This document shows, piece after piece, positions 22,801-37,800 of a stretch of DNA of 64,000 bases. Within the stretch, counting starts at the first letter, position 1. Each line of letters starts with the position of its first letter. Source of the stretch: Ixodes scapularis (lineage: Eukaryota > Arthropoda > Arachnida > Ixodida > Ixodidae); contig NW_024609879.1 of NCBI RefSeq assembly GCF_016920785.2, positions 16,932,078-16,996,077 of the forward strand. Direction: 5' to 3'. The position numbers and the translations under genes are program-made. The notes beneath the pieces were generated by a model. It did no database searches, had not been told where the DNA came from, and saw only the letters and a list, made by a program, of their open reading frames with translations.

Positions 22801-25800
22801 TTCTGTTTCGGACGCGGGACATGTGAGCCAGCTCTTCACGCAACATCTTGGGTGTATTCTTTTCGGAGCCGATCAAAATTCACCACGGGCACTCGCTACT
22901 CATCTCCAACTCCTCAATGTACAAAACAACTCATCTTGGAGTACAGAACAACGAGCGGAACATACATAACTGCAAAAGAATTCCACGGCGAACAGTTCCC
23001 ATACGCCGCATGTCGTCTGCTACCGGGAAGGAGAAAAAAAAAACAAAAAAAAAACACACGGTTGGGTGTAGCCACGTGACTTCCGTCACTCACTCTCTTC
23101 TCTCCACTTCTCCGACCTCCGTCGGGTTTCGGTTTCGGTTTCGAGCAGTTGCGTCTTTTGGCTTTATTAAAAAAATACGCTACTCTGTTGCAAAATATTA
23201 ATTGGGTAGTCCTCCGACACTATAATGAAGCGCCTGGCAAAAAATTAAAAAAAAATTTTGGGGGGTGTCAGTGTCCCTTTAATGACTGTACGCCTCACGC
23301 CGGTACACGACCGTGCGTCAGTACGATGGTCATCTAGATCGAAACGGGGATTGAACGCGGTATCCCTGGTTCATGGAGTGCTAGCTTTCGCTCCATGCGC
23401 TCAGAGAGGCGGTGTGCGGACATATTTGGCCAGCGATCCCCCTACTTCGTTGAGCCGCTTTGCAGAGTCTTGCAGGGTGGATACCTGGACGTCCCCGGTA
23501 GAGGGATGTCTTCCGAGAGCATAGGCTGCCCAGGGAGCTATATTAAGCCCCCCATTAGTCTACCACTTTAAGATGCTTGGCACTACAGAGTGCGGATGTC
23601 CACAGTGATCACTCTTTTCCGGGTTCTTGGTTGTCTTCCTCTCTTTTGTGAATTCTAAATGTCCTGCTGGCAGGGCTTCTCTGTGTGCTTCCTTTCCCAC
23701 GTGTATTTGGGAGGACCGGGCACAATTGTTTTGGGTGTTTGGGTAGTTCTGTCGACAAGACAGCGATTGTGTGAACGTTAGCGGAGGCACTGATATTAAT
23801 CTTGTCATTCTTTTTGAGTTTAATGACAGTCACAATTTGGAATAATACTGCATCATTACATATTTATTATATTTTCCTGTCTGTGAGTTGCACCGGGGTA
23901 TGAGTTGCACCCCTGTATAGCTGGCTGCCCTCACGGAAGTGGGTATATAAGTTGTATGTTTGTATAAGTCTCACTTCTTTGCATAGCTTCGTGGCTGCAT
24001 GGAGTCGCATCCGCAGACCAGGGTGGAGAATGAAAATGGAAATGATTTAAATTTGACTAGTTTTACTATGATGATTTAAATCGAACCTTTCTCGCAAATA
24101 TCATCCCTAAAATAGATTTTATTTACAGTTTGTCTATCATTAGATGTTTTCTGTGTGCTTTTGTTTTGCACTGAAAGCAAAGAATCATCAAGCACGAAGG
24201 TTTAATATCAGCCTGATCATGAGCAAAAAAGCAGTGGTCTTCTGAGCAAATCAGCATTGAGCATTCTACCTTCCACTTAGTTTGTCAGTTGCGTTACGTC
24301 TTATTGCGAGCACATCAGAATGCAAAAGAAAAAGCAAATGAAGCTTTCGAGCTAACTAAAACAAATCAAGCTGTATTTGTCCTAGTATGGCAGGGATTAC
24401 ATCAATAAAAGGTTGTCAATTACGCTGTAGTTTAAATTTAGAGCAATTCTTTCTTTCGTATTGTTATCAGTGATTGAACGGATTGACAAATCAATCTGCC
24501 ATGTTTAGAAATAATAATAATAAGCACATGTAGTGATTAAGAGTAATTATTTTCTAACTACAGTAATTTAAAACAAATCTGAATTAAATAAAACCAATTT
24601 GTTTTAAGGAAACTCAACCTTATTTCAATTGGATGTAAATCTGATTTACTGTATTTTCCAGTCTGCACCGGCTGCATAGTCTGCAAGGGCTGATTTCAGC
24701 TAAAAAAAAAAAATTTTCCCTAGATAGCCTGCACCCTGTGCATAATCTGCACTTAGGGCCTAATCCGAACGTAAAAGTTGTCATACGCAACACACCTTGA
24801 TAAATGTCTGCTGTATTAGCTCAGAAAGGAGCTTGTGTCATACACGAATCACCATACTCTGTTATTTGTACAATTCTTAACGTCTTGTTGCAGTGAACAC
24901 TCTAGAAAAGTACAGAGCCTTGTGTAGTCCGTGCCCATAGATAATCCACACCGGGTAGAATTTCAACTTTTAAACATGTGCAGTCTGCGGACCTTACACC
25001 AAAAAATATGGTACATAATTTAAAAAAAAAAAGATGTTTCCTTTAAAACTGTTGTGGAACTAACTGTGTTGCCAGACTTCGGATTCTCTTTGGATGGCTG
25101 GAAGGACAGGCCATTGTTGGGTGCCCTTCCTCCTTCATCATATTTTTTTTTTTATGCTTTACATCCTCTACGGTTAAAATTCATGCTTGAAAATAAAGGA
25201 AGAAAACTAGGTTAAATTGCAAAACAGACCAACAGAAATAAGAAAAAGAAAAATTAACATGCACCAGAAAATACAGTATTTTAATGTTCTCGAGGCCGAG
25301 AGGGCGCTAGAAAGGGGAGGGCATAAAATTATAGAGAGTAAATATCCAGTAACGGTACATATAAAGAATGCATTTTTGTTAGAAACTAATCAGTCTGGCA
25401 TGATATTAGCAAAGCTGATTAGTTAGCACCACTATAAATAAATAGATTGACAGCATGGTTACGAAAGCTGGTGGAAGTTGGCTCAAACCTGATGATGATC
25501 CTGTTATAAAGGAGTCTATGTAATCTGTTTCACAATGAGGTATGCCAACTTTGAAACGATGATTGACTAATGTCGAAATGTAGAAGGGACTGAAGAATAG
25601 TTTGCTTCCCTGTGAAGAATTTGAGTGATGAGTTTAATAGAAAGAGTTTAAACGAGATATTTCTGAACAAAGGAAAAGAAGAGGCAGGGACAAATGGTTT
25701 TTTATTTTTAGAGTGCACCTCTTAGGCGCCTGTTTCCAACTTGAGCGGTGTCGCCGTCGGCATAACTGTACGTTGCATTATGGAACGTTTCCTATAATGA

Positions 25801-28800
25801 TGCCACGTGTGACGTCACGAAAGTAAAATTTTTCCGCTAGTGGTAAAATTTTACCCTCGTGACGTCAGCGAAAAAACTTTTTTGCTAAATTTTGTAAAAA
25901 AAATTTCCTTGCTATATTTAGCGGGGAAATTGACGTGACGTGGGGGGGACTTCAACACCAATTCAGTTTCCACGGTAAATTTAGCGGGGAAATTTTCACT
26001 GAATTTCCCGCTAAATTTAGCGGGACATCTAGCAAAAACTTTTTGCTAAATGGGAAGCGAGGAGAAGGGAAAAGAAGACGTATCCTCCCGTCTGTACCCT
26101 CCCCTTCTCGTCCTCAAGAGCTGTGCTCTAATTCGGCATTACAGAGAATTGTAAGCGTTTTTATTTTTTTTAATTTTATTTAGTTGTCTCGTGTCCAGAA
26201 ACACTCAAAGCCTTGGTACTGTTACTGGTACACACACATACACTTTCATGAAGAAAAAAAATAATAACAGAACAAACAGTAAAGCAGAACATTGGTGTGA
26301 GTAGATGTGGATGGTTAGTTCACTTTTAAAATCTTGCTCACTCCCAATAATGTCAACGACCGCGATCTGTGCATTTAAATTGCTCTGAATTCGTAAACTG
26401 GGGGAAAATGAACAAATGTCTCGCACATGGAACCTGTTATTCTGACGACAGTTCATGCGAGGGACACTAAGAGAAAGCAGAGAAGCAAGTCAAGGGCTAT
26501 GTATTTTGTTATGTACAGTTCTATATAAAAATATGTAATCTCGAAAACTCCAGCGAGCTATCAGTGTTAGCGAGTTTAGCCTAAGCAACATTGACTTGTA
26601 GCTAAAAGAAGAACGGCGGCAGTAATGACGGGCGTGCGCAATGCAGGCCCGCCTTTCTTTGCACATGTTCTGACGTCTCGGAGCTGGTTACTCCCAGACA
26701 GTTCCCAACTGCAGAGCCAAACTCCAGTTTTTAACGCGCAATGGAGGCGTAAAGCTCAATGAAATCTACGACGACTCTTTCAAATGACGGGTTACACATG
26801 GAAACAAACCTAGAGGCTGCAAACAAGAACTTACCAATTTTGACACATTATTAATAAAGCGAAGGGCCAAATCAGTATAAACTTCTAGATCGCGTACACA
26901 ATAAGTATGAGACACTGTGGTCACTGACAGGGCGAGAACAACAGGGAGGTCTTTCAGTTGTTCCCGCCTTCAGCGCTAGCTTCCTTGCTTCAACGACACT
27001 TGGCCGTTTCACAAGCTTCGAGTGTGGAAGGCCAGATGGAAACTACACAGGTCCGGTTAATGTTTCATAGTGAACCAACTTAGGTGAAACTGTTGTATAT
27101 AGAAAGTTGTGTTTTTTGGGCAGTGTTGGGTAAAGTAAATCTAAAAAGTGCTAGAAGTAAAATAGAATGTAAGTGAGAGGTTATGTGCTTCGAGGAAAGT
27201 AGTATGTACACCGGGCACAATGTACTTTGAGTAAAGTACTATAAATACAATACACTTTAAAAGTAAATACGAGTGATTTTTAACACAATCTTTTATGATG
27301 CCCTTTTATTTCCCTTTATAGTGTCTTTTTTATTAGGGATGTGCATTGTCCCAGGGGTAATTGGGGGAGCATCGGGTAATTTTGGAAACGGCGGTGAATA
27401 TTGGATAAAGTCGAGTGGCCACAGAGTAATTCTTTTACGCTCGCTGACAAACTATTTATCGCAATAAACTTACAAGGCATTTATTTGTATCCGTCCTACG
27501 GCCACCATTACTCCACTCGGAGAAATGACCAGATTATGCCCCAAAGCATGCTTTCAGATGACAATACGCCTTTTACACCGTTTACGATTTGCCGTTTAAA
27601 TGATATGACGCATCGCTCCGAACGGAGTGATGCGTCGTGTGCTTCCGTGTCTGGTGAGAGCCCCCGCAAGTATTGCTTTAGAGTTGACAAAGCATAATTT
27701 TTTGATGAAAATTTAACGAGACCCAATTTGGGGAATGGACTTTGAGGTTGGGAGTTGTACATTCCTCGGAAAGTACCAGAAAAAGTACTTCAAATAAAGT
27801 ACAATTACATGCTGAGAGAATGTACTTCAGGTCAAGTACAAGTCTTCTGAACCTGCTTGAAGTAGCACTTTAAGTACAATGTACTAAAAGTACTTCCCGA
27901 CACTGGTTTTAGGTAACCCAACGTGCAGTTGCACTGGTGGTAACATTGGGGTTTCTGTGAATCATTGGAACTTAAGTGAACACCAAAATATTTGTATGAT
28001 GATACTTGTTGCAAAGAGTTGCCATCAAGATAGTAACAAGGGCTCGCATAAAGTTTATAGGACACTCGTATGTTTATATGTCTACATTCATCGGTGTTTA
28101 GTTTCATTAGCCTTAACTCACACCAGCAATAGTTGTTATTTATTTGTTTGGAGTGCGAGCAAATCAGAATCACGTTGGATCAAATTACACAATCGCTGGC
28201 AGAGAGGCTAGCAGGTTACTGGATTATGACTCTAGGTTTTGAGACTAGAGGTGATGTAGCGATATGGGCGAGTTGGTGCAGAGATGACCAGTGCACAAAA
28301 TAAAGGTGAAAAAAGAAGCAGACAACGAACAACCACCACATTTGAAAAATTGCGAACGATGAGGACGACCACACCTCGACGAAATCGACACGTGTCCTAC
28401 GGCACTTTCCTTTTTTCACGTAGATGCGCAAATGTCTGACTGATGCGTTTTTCTACCCTCTCTTTATGAATAGCATATGCTTCCAACAGTTACCTGGTCT
28501 GAGGCCCTCCCAATGATTGGGATCTTTGTGAAGATGAACGGACAATTTCACAGTGTTATGCAGAAACAAAGGCCCCCCCCATGACGTAGATTACGGCAAA
28601 CAGCCATGCTTGCACACACCACAACCTGTTTGTCTGATGTGCTAAGCTCTTTCCCACGTCAGTGGTATCTTTATAAACAATGCCAGCTGCAAAATCTACG
28701 TAATTATTTTTATGTTAAATTGAGCATTGACCCCAGTCACCACACTTCTTTACAACAGTTGGAAATACAAGATGCAGAAGTCGTGGTGTTTTTCCAAAAT

Positions 28801-31800
28801 TTTATTTAGTGTGTCTTATGCAATGGTATGATTTGTGCACTTTTTCCAAAAATAGGAACCTTGGAAACATGCACTAGGGGAAAACATTTTAAAAATTATT
28901 TACGATAACTGAATTATATTTTCAGTTTAGTCATTGCTCCCTTTTTTATAAATCCGTTGTTAGTTTTGATAAAGCTTGTTTTTACGTTCTGGATGCAATG
29001 TACATTCGGGAAAAAAATGTTTTCATGCAACTGTAGTGTATGGTAGCACACTTTAGACAACATTGTAAAATAAGCGAGTTTGCTTTTTTTAAACCACTGA
29101 GTGCAACGAGCAACAAAAGTAAGGTGTGTGAGAACTATTTTATTCTAAAATAATTTAAGATAGAAAAAACACCATTTCCAAATGGCTACCAAAGTTTCCT
29201 TAAATGTTTTATAAATAAAAGGAATATACATCCCAGCCAAACCTAGATAGTTGCATTCTTGATATTCTAAAGTATATGTACACCAATTTTGGTTGTGGTA
29301 GGACAGTATTACGAACAAAAATTCTTGTGTGCAAACTGTGAAGGCGGCCCAAACTTACACAAAGAGTAACACACGTTTGAACGTTACCATAGATGCGTAG
29401 TAATACTCTTTTGCGGCAAGAAAAATAATATTCTGTTAATTACTTTTCGTGAGAAATTGAATTTACATAAGACTTGTGATGGAGAGGAGACGTCTAGGTC
29501 TATTTATTAACATAAATGTGACGACGTTGAGTCTCAATCTCAACAGAAAAATGGCTCAAATTTATGCCGTTCTGGTTTGCTGAGAGGTATTAAAATGTGT
29601 ATTTGACTAATTCCGGGATCATGATTGGCACTTACTTTTTTTTATACATAAAATATGAAGATTAAAAGATAATAAAACACCATAAAACCCAAAATTCAGT
29701 TTTTTTTGTCAAAATAGTTATTTTTTTACTTGCATTTTAACTGCACAAATTTGCCATATTGGTCTTATTTCTCACTTGACTAATCGGTGAAAACATTGAA
29801 GCTTCTGCGTATATTGCCATCACAATTCATATATGTGGGTTTATTAATGTGGCTCATCTGCCGACTTTTTTGCGATAACGCCCGTTTTCACAACGGTGCG
29901 ACTTACAGCGTGAAAAATATGGTACATTAACTTTGTCTTAAAGTTGCCTTAACGTTGCCATACAGAGTAATGGAAGGGGTCAATGCTCAATTGAACATAC
30001 AAACACTTATGTTGATTGTGCAGCTGGTGTGGTCTATGAGATCCCACTGACTTGGGTCACCGCATGAAGGAATGGGCATGACTGGTCACTGTGATCGCGT
30101 CAGACGGGAATCGACCGCTGCACCGTGCTGTGTGCAAGTGTCCACCCATCTTCACATAGGTCACAGTCATTGGGATAGGTTGAGACCAACAGTTGGAAGC
30201 ATGCACTCTTGATAAGAAGTGGCTTGAAAAACTCGTCAATCAGACAGCTTACGTCTACCGTATTCTCCGGACAACAAAATAGGTACAAGATGCTTTTTTA
30301 CCCATGCTGCTCACAATCTGTAAATCCCTTGATTTGTATGCAACTTCTTTATGATAAGTGAAATAGCGCTAATATCAATTTTTTTTATTCCCTTTGAAAT
30401 GTTTAAAAAATGTGTACGATCAATAATTGCTCCTTGGGCTGTTACCACATTTGCTTATTTCCTTTTCATTGTTATTCACTATGTGGTACGTTCAACCCTA
30501 TTTAGGCCTTTAAGCCGTTTGGGAGCACCATAAATAAATAAAATCTAAATCTAAATGTAGAGCTGTCTACATATGGTGCCGGCAAAATAAAACAAAAGAG
30601 CTCCACTTCAAACTTGTTCCTATTCAATTGCACAGTAGTTTTGTTGCGGGGATCAAGTAGCTGATGCATGCTCAAGTTTGGTTTAGACTAATTAAGGTTT
30701 GTTACACATTGTTTTACAATTTGAGGTGGCCATTTTTAGGTTTTGTCTGAGGTAAGCCGGGCAGCCGTTTTCTCAAGCATTAATTGTGTATGTACAGGGT
30801 TTTAGGAATTGAGGGGCTCGCCCTAAAATCGGCCGGTAATTTGGTGCTGCACAAAATGAGCTCAAACTTCCACCAGACGCATATTTTAGTGGCTCATTTT
30901 ACCTCTCAATACCCCGAGGTGTAACTGCCTTCCTCCGAAAACTATGAACTGACTCTTCACATTTTTAACGACAAACACCGACATTGATGACCGAGTTATG
31001 CGAGGGTTGTACTTGTGGCGCTGTTAGGGTGTACTAAGATGGGGAGGTGTGCCGTCCGGTGGCTGTGTGTGCGTCGCGACGTGCAAGCACGCCCGTGCGG
31101 GTGTTGCAAGACAGAGCGTGGCCACCTGACGGCTGACAGAGGCCTGGCGGTCGCAGCTGAGATGCTTTATTCGGCATGAAAGTGGTTGTATTCTTCGTTT
31201 GTTTTTGTCTGCTCGGCTGTGAAAAAGTATCACTTCTATTCTATTTCACACCCCCGTGAACAAGCGTGACTTGCGCGAGTGGCAGAAGCTTATATTCAAC
31301 GTGTAAATGCCGTTTGGCTTCTGCAGATAGCGATACTTACAGCGATACATACATAGTATCGCTTCTTTCAATTTTTTTTCTTGCTGTGCTGTTATAGAGG
31401 GATTGTCCATCTCACCTTACATACCGGCATTAAAGGAGCTGTGCAACGATTTTAATGTTAAAAGAATTGGCACCTTCTACTTTTGACATTGTTCATCTTG
31501 TCACAAAGGACAGAAAACACACCTCCTTCCTTCAAAATGTTGTGATTCTGCCACGTAATCATGAGGCAAAATTTAGAATATTCCCCGACTTGCAGCCGTG
31601 AGCGGCGGCCGTGAGAAGCACGCGGCATGACGTCAATAAAAGTCTTGTAGAAAGGTACGAAGTTGTGCGAATACCTGCTCGATAAAAGGCAACTTTTCTA
31701 TCAATTTTGTCGTTCCAACATAAATATAAATGCGTCAAAGACCTGGTATCATCGAGAAAACTTTTTTTATACGGAGTTTTAGTGGCGCCATCTATCTGAG

Positions 31801-34800
31801 GCCAACAAAACTGTCAGCTTTATCTGCTACCGCGAAGCCACCAGAAGCCGGAAGGGGAGGAGGGCAGAGCCAGGCGTGTTAAAAGGCTCTGGCCGGACCC
31901 AGATGAGACTTTCCTCCTTTCATTTTATTTCATTTCATTTTATTACGTTAAAGACCTATGAGGGGTGGGGTTAAAAAAATAATCAAACGTAAGTGCTAGT
32001 CTTCAGGATGATAGATGATTGGTAACATTTTTGAAGAAGATTGATGGGCAGGTGATGGCAGCAATGTGGTGGGGAAGGCCGTTCCGGTCTGGAGCTGCTC
32101 GGGGAAGAATGACGCGGAAAAAGTGACAGTGCGAGTGCGTGGGCGAGCAACCTGGAGAGGATGGACTGGTGCGGTGAGATATGCGTGTGGGAGGTACGAT
32201 GTAAGGTGAGATACAGAAGGGGGAATTAAATAACTTGTGAAACCAACAGAGGGTGGCAATGCGGCGACAACAAGCGAGACTAAGTGAACCTGATTCAGCT
32301 TTCAGGGGTGATACGCTGGTATTGTACGAGTATGAAGAATGAATGAATCTAGTAGCGCGATTTTAGGCTGCTTCCACTGCGTTGACGACGTATACTTGGT
32401 TAGGGTCCCAGAAAGCGGATGCATATTCAAGCTTTGATATTACTAGTGACTTGTAGTCAAGTAGTCTTACTTCCTGAGGGGCATAGTTGACATTTCAGGA
32501 ATCCCAGGGTTTTAGTAGCAGATGATGTAATGTTAGTAATATGCGTACGCAGGGGCTCCGGAAGTCAATTCTGATCGGGGGGATGGGGGTCAAGGCTCAC
32601 ATCCTTGCAGCGCAGATTCCCCCCCCCAACTTTGAAGATTGTATGCGCGGGAAAACCGAAATGGAGGAAGCGACATTTGTTTAGCCGAAATCTTTTCTGA
32701 GTAACAAAAAGAGATCTTCAAAATCTCTAGCATGCAAGAGCGTTTCCGTGGCCTCTCCTGTTACACCAAACAAAAGTATGAAAATGATTGACGGATGGCA
32801 GAAATGCTTTTCGCATCTAGGCGTCGTGCAGAAACTTCAAGGGGCGCCTCCCATGCTAGGCCAGCTCTGAACCCTCTCCGGCCATTACGGGATCAGTGCG
32901 CTTAATTGGCACGGTATTGGCATGGCCGAGCTTGAAAGAGCCGATCCCAAGCAAACCTCGTCAAAGAGAGTGTGCAGTCCCTCCAAGGACATATGCTCCG
33001 GACTGCTGTTCGTCGAAGTGCTCTGCCAGAGACCAATTTCCCGCGGCAAGAGGTTTTACGTTTGGGAAGGCTTATCCAGAGCCGAAGGGAGGCCTCCTCC
33101 CCCTTTCCGATGACAAGGAATGGTAGAAAGGTGCCTTTCCTAAGCTGCCCCCCTTCCGCTGCCAGTGATTAAGATGTGACCAATACGTGTGCCTCAAGGC
33201 TGGCTCAGAAGAAACGTTTACTCCAGCACTTAACAGGGGTATCAGCTTTATTACCAATTCTCGTCCCGACAAAACTTCGCTGTCCTTTCTTATTCTGCTT
33301 CAAGCTTGGAAGGCGTGGTAGCATGTTGCTCTGACTACATTAAGGGGGGGTTGTGGGTCAGCCTTCAGCGTCGGGGGAGCATGACCCCCCTGCCCCCCCA
33401 GTTCCGGAGCCCCTGTGCGTACACTAAGATAAATCGCTGTAAAGCGTGACACCAAGTTGCTTTATATGATTCGGTTAATTCTACAGGGGTGGTAGTGATT
33501 GTATAGGGAAAGAAAAGGGGATTGCGGCGGCGTTGAAAGGACATAACTTTACATTTACTAGTTAAGTGACGTTAACCAACGGTCGCACCATTGCAGCACG
33601 TGGTTAAGGTCGTTTTGGAGGGCACATTGGTCCGATATGTTAGTGATGGAATGGTAGATTATGCAGTCACCATATTGTTTGCGTTGCACCAGCACGTTAC
33701 GCTAGGATGAGTTCTTGCTGGTCACTGATGGCTCTAGAGACAGAGCTTCACAGGAACCCCGCGCGACCCCCATTGACGTCACAGTGCACGTGACTCGGAA
33801 GATAGTGAAGGAGTTGAGAGGTGCCGAAAACCTCCATCTTTGTCCATTTTTAATATAAAAACTAGAACATGCCGGCAAAAGCGTTTTTTTGTTCTTTACT
33901 TCAGAAAGGTTGAGACACCAACTCTCAAATTATTTAAGCAAAGCACTGAAATTATTGCTCAGCTCCTTTTAGAAAGCAAAGTTTGAATATGATATGATAT
34001 GCAATGCTTTCCTCTCCACTTTAGTTTCGAAGCTCTTTTCATTATTTTTTCGGCAGCTGTACATTTTGCAGACCTTTAGATATATAGCTTTTGTTGTGGT
34101 GTCAATACGTATTTTTTTATAACATGGATTTTCGAAAGCTATATTTTCTTGACTTTTACATTTGCAGACAAAGCTTATAGACGAGGAAATGTCAGAATTT
34201 ATTTCATCTAGTGAGCATGCAATATATGAAAATAAACACCGAGACTGGAGAGTAAAATGGAGCAACTTCAACCACTGTCTTTATTGAAGAGCAATTCCAC
34301 TTAGAGAAAGTTGTTTTTTCTGACATGTCACACAGGTTTGTGACATGTGATAAAAGCCAGAAAAGTCGTAGAAAATAGAAGTCTAAGAAGAATGTGTGAC
34401 GTGTCGCACAGGACATGGCATACATTCTACTTAGACTTCTAATTTTTCTCTGCATCAGTTTTGTCTTTTCCTTTAAAAAAAAGAAAGATGATCGCGTGAC
34501 ACAGCAGAATTTATTCTTGGAGTTGGACGATTCCATTTTGGAACAGAGAGCCATCGTTCAGTGCCCAAAACAAGGAACTTTTCACTTTGCACGTGTTGTA
34601 GCCTACGTTGCACCCTGGCAAAAACACCACTGCTCTCTTTTTTTCTTTGCCGTATTTGACATTGTTGTGTGTCCTTCGGCACAGCTAGCAGCCACACAAT
34701 ATTGTAATGCTTCGCAAACACCTCAAAACGAAAAGAAATAGTCACACCAACACTCCCCAAGCGAGCCTCGCTAAACGCTGCCCGACCGGCCTCCTCACCC

Positions 34801-37800
34801 CGCCGTGACTGGCAGCGCCACCCCAGGCCACTGCAGCAGCTCTCTCCGACACCCAGCTTTTATTATTATTATAATAATGATGATGATGATGATGATGCTT
34901 TATTATTGGGGTGTGTTAAAGAGGCCGACATGGTTTCGGCACACCTCCCACTTCTAGCACACTCTAGCGCTGTGTCGCGGAAAACAGACGACGCAGTCGT
35001 ATGCTTTCGATAGAATGCTGTCGTCTGCTTGCTGCATTTGTAAACATAAGCACGTTTGTGATCAAGGTTGCCTAAAAACCCACATTATGACTACCTTCGT
35101 TTATTCAAGTCGTTTAAATATTCTTGAGAAAGCTGCCGATTGATGCAGTTGAATACGTTGGCAGCATGATGTATTCTCTCTCTGCAATGGAAAAAAAAAA
35201 AGCTCAGAAGCAAATGCATTGTTGAGTAAAGAGTGTTGGACAATAATTGATGAGGTTGTTCTTTTTCTTTCACAGACAATGCACATTCACGTTAACGAGG
35301 CTGCTGCTGCTCAAGCCGCTCGGCAATGAGGTGGCGTTCATCACCATTGCCGTCAAAATGCAGGTGGGTGCTTCGTCTTCCCCGCAGGAGTCGCACTTAA
35401 CGCTGTTAAAGCACCGGCGGAATTTAACCAAATTATTAAGCTAGTTTATATGTGGAAACAAAACTCCTGCACTCGGTGTCAACCATCTTGCGCTACATTG
35501 TCGAGGCAGCGTAGCTTCCGCAGTCCCCTAATGATGTCAGAACTGCTTGAGCCAGCAGCTGAGATGCACATGCTTTCGCAGCAGCATGGGACTGAAACAC
35601 TGGAAGCTGCACTAGCATTGACAACGCAGCACAAAAGAGTTGACACCGAGTATAGATATAACAAGGCCGTAGTGTGGGTTTTTCAATGTTGCCTGTTAGT
35701 GTCCATTTCGGAGCACAGATGTGCTGTGTCGGCATTTGACTTGTAGTCACATCCTCACCGATTAAACATGAATCTCAAGAATCCCGATGGAACAGAGACA
35801 CAGCACTCATATTCAATATCTGCCTTGTGTTTACCTCTGGTAGGGGACACAGAAAATCCTGCACTATGCCCCTTTTGTTTGGGGAGGTGTTGGTTGGTAC
35901 TACTCTAAGCAAAGTGCACACGGATGCACCCTAATCTTTGTCTTTTTAAGCAATGGTTCTGTCTTTCGAGAGAAATTATGTCTCTTCCCTTCTCTCCATT
36001 CTCATCTCCTTGGGAGCGAGATAGTTTAGATGTTTGGTGTTTTTGCTCTTCCCACACATGTGCATGTTGTGGCTGATTACCAGCTTACCATATTTAATGT
36101 GCCATATTTTTTCACCTATAAGTCCCTGAAAATGGCTGTTTTCATGGAAAAGATTGTAGATAAGTCTCACTTTTATGTTTGTACAATCAATGCGGCAAAA
36201 CTACATTGATAAGCCCATGTGTACTATTGTGATCAGAGAATATGCGTAAGATGGAGCCAGTTTCAATATTCTCTCCAATGAATCGAACGAAAAAATTAAC
36301 CCGCGAGGCAAATTTGTGCAGTTAAAGGGATACTGAAATTAAAATTAAAATATACCTTTCACGCTCTGAACCAAGTTAAACATGCTCCACAAAATCTGCT
36401 AATGAAAATTGCACGGTCGTATTTTGAACGGATGGCTATATTTTTCGTTCCAAACGGTCGATACCAGCGAGTGCCCCAAGAGCAGCCATCGAAAGCATAA
36501 TCCCTCTTGGTAGATCCAGGGCCTTTAAGGCATTTGTGACACCATGGTTAACTTCACGGGCAAGGCTGGCATGGTTGTGAGCTTGGCCATTTGATGGCAT
36601 TGTTGCATTACAACCTGGCCGTTCGAAATGCCCGATGACTGCTTCTGCAATGCCAGTGGATGCGAAAAAGTGACCCACCTCCGTTTCAAAGTTCCCACCT
36701 CCCCGCTCCCCTCGGGGGTTGATGAGGCGCAAGAGAGAAGGGAAATCTGGTTCAAACAAGTTTAATGGTCTACATGCGCTCGGGGCTTGGGGGTGTGCTT
36801 TCTCGGAGCGGTGCTGCTTTTATGGGAGGGGGACTTAAAGACATTTGAAGTAGCTCTGGGAGCATCCACCAGGTGCAATCTGGTGATCCGTTTATTCATG
36901 TCAAATAATGTTTAGGTGTCTTTCCAGACAAAAAAAATAGATGTCGCTGTGGTGTGGCCAGAACATGATTGACATTTAGACAGTAAAATAGGCGCTAGAA
37001 TTTGGTTGCAGTGTCCCTCTAAGGTCCGTTCTTATGAAAACAAACAAATATAAATTGCACTGTCCTGTGAGACTCATCAACTTAAATTTTTGAAAAAGCC
37101 GGAACTTGTAGACCAGAAAATATGGTTCACTTATCTTCCAATGTTCTAAAAACCCCATCGATCACGACAGCCTTTGTATCCACTGACATTTAATCGAGAA
37201 TTCTTCTATTAACGACACAGTTGCACCTTTTCCCCCGATAGCTTAAACGACTATTTTTTTTTTCCTCGCAATTAAACGGCCGCAGAATAACAAGTTAAGA
37301 TTTCAAAACTGGTCTTCTGCCTAATTGATGCACATGTTCAGAACTAATTACTTTGGCCCCTAGATATGTAAAAAGGGTCGTCCTAAGAACTTGTTGACTC
37401 CACTCCACACTCTTAGGGGCCATAAAAAATTGTATTATTATGACTGCAGTTTTTTTTGGATGTCAGCTTTACTTCCAAACAATCTTGCACACATTACTAA
37501 AAAAAAAATTGATTCCTACTACAATTTCTCTTGTTTAAAAAGTGTTCAATTAGATTACTTGATTACTCGAGAAGCAAAGTAGTTGGCTGTTACTCGAAAA
37601 AGAACCCGTGACGTTTCCGATTACTTCAGATTTTCAAAAGAACAAAATTTTCCGCCACTTTGGATATGGGTCTTTCGTACTGTCCGTTATTGGACTAGAA
37701 TCGCTGAATTATAAACTATGTATCTTTTTAATCCACCAATTTCGGTGAACCACCCTCCTGTCAGACACTTGGTTCGAGAATTCCTCAATAGGAAACTTGT

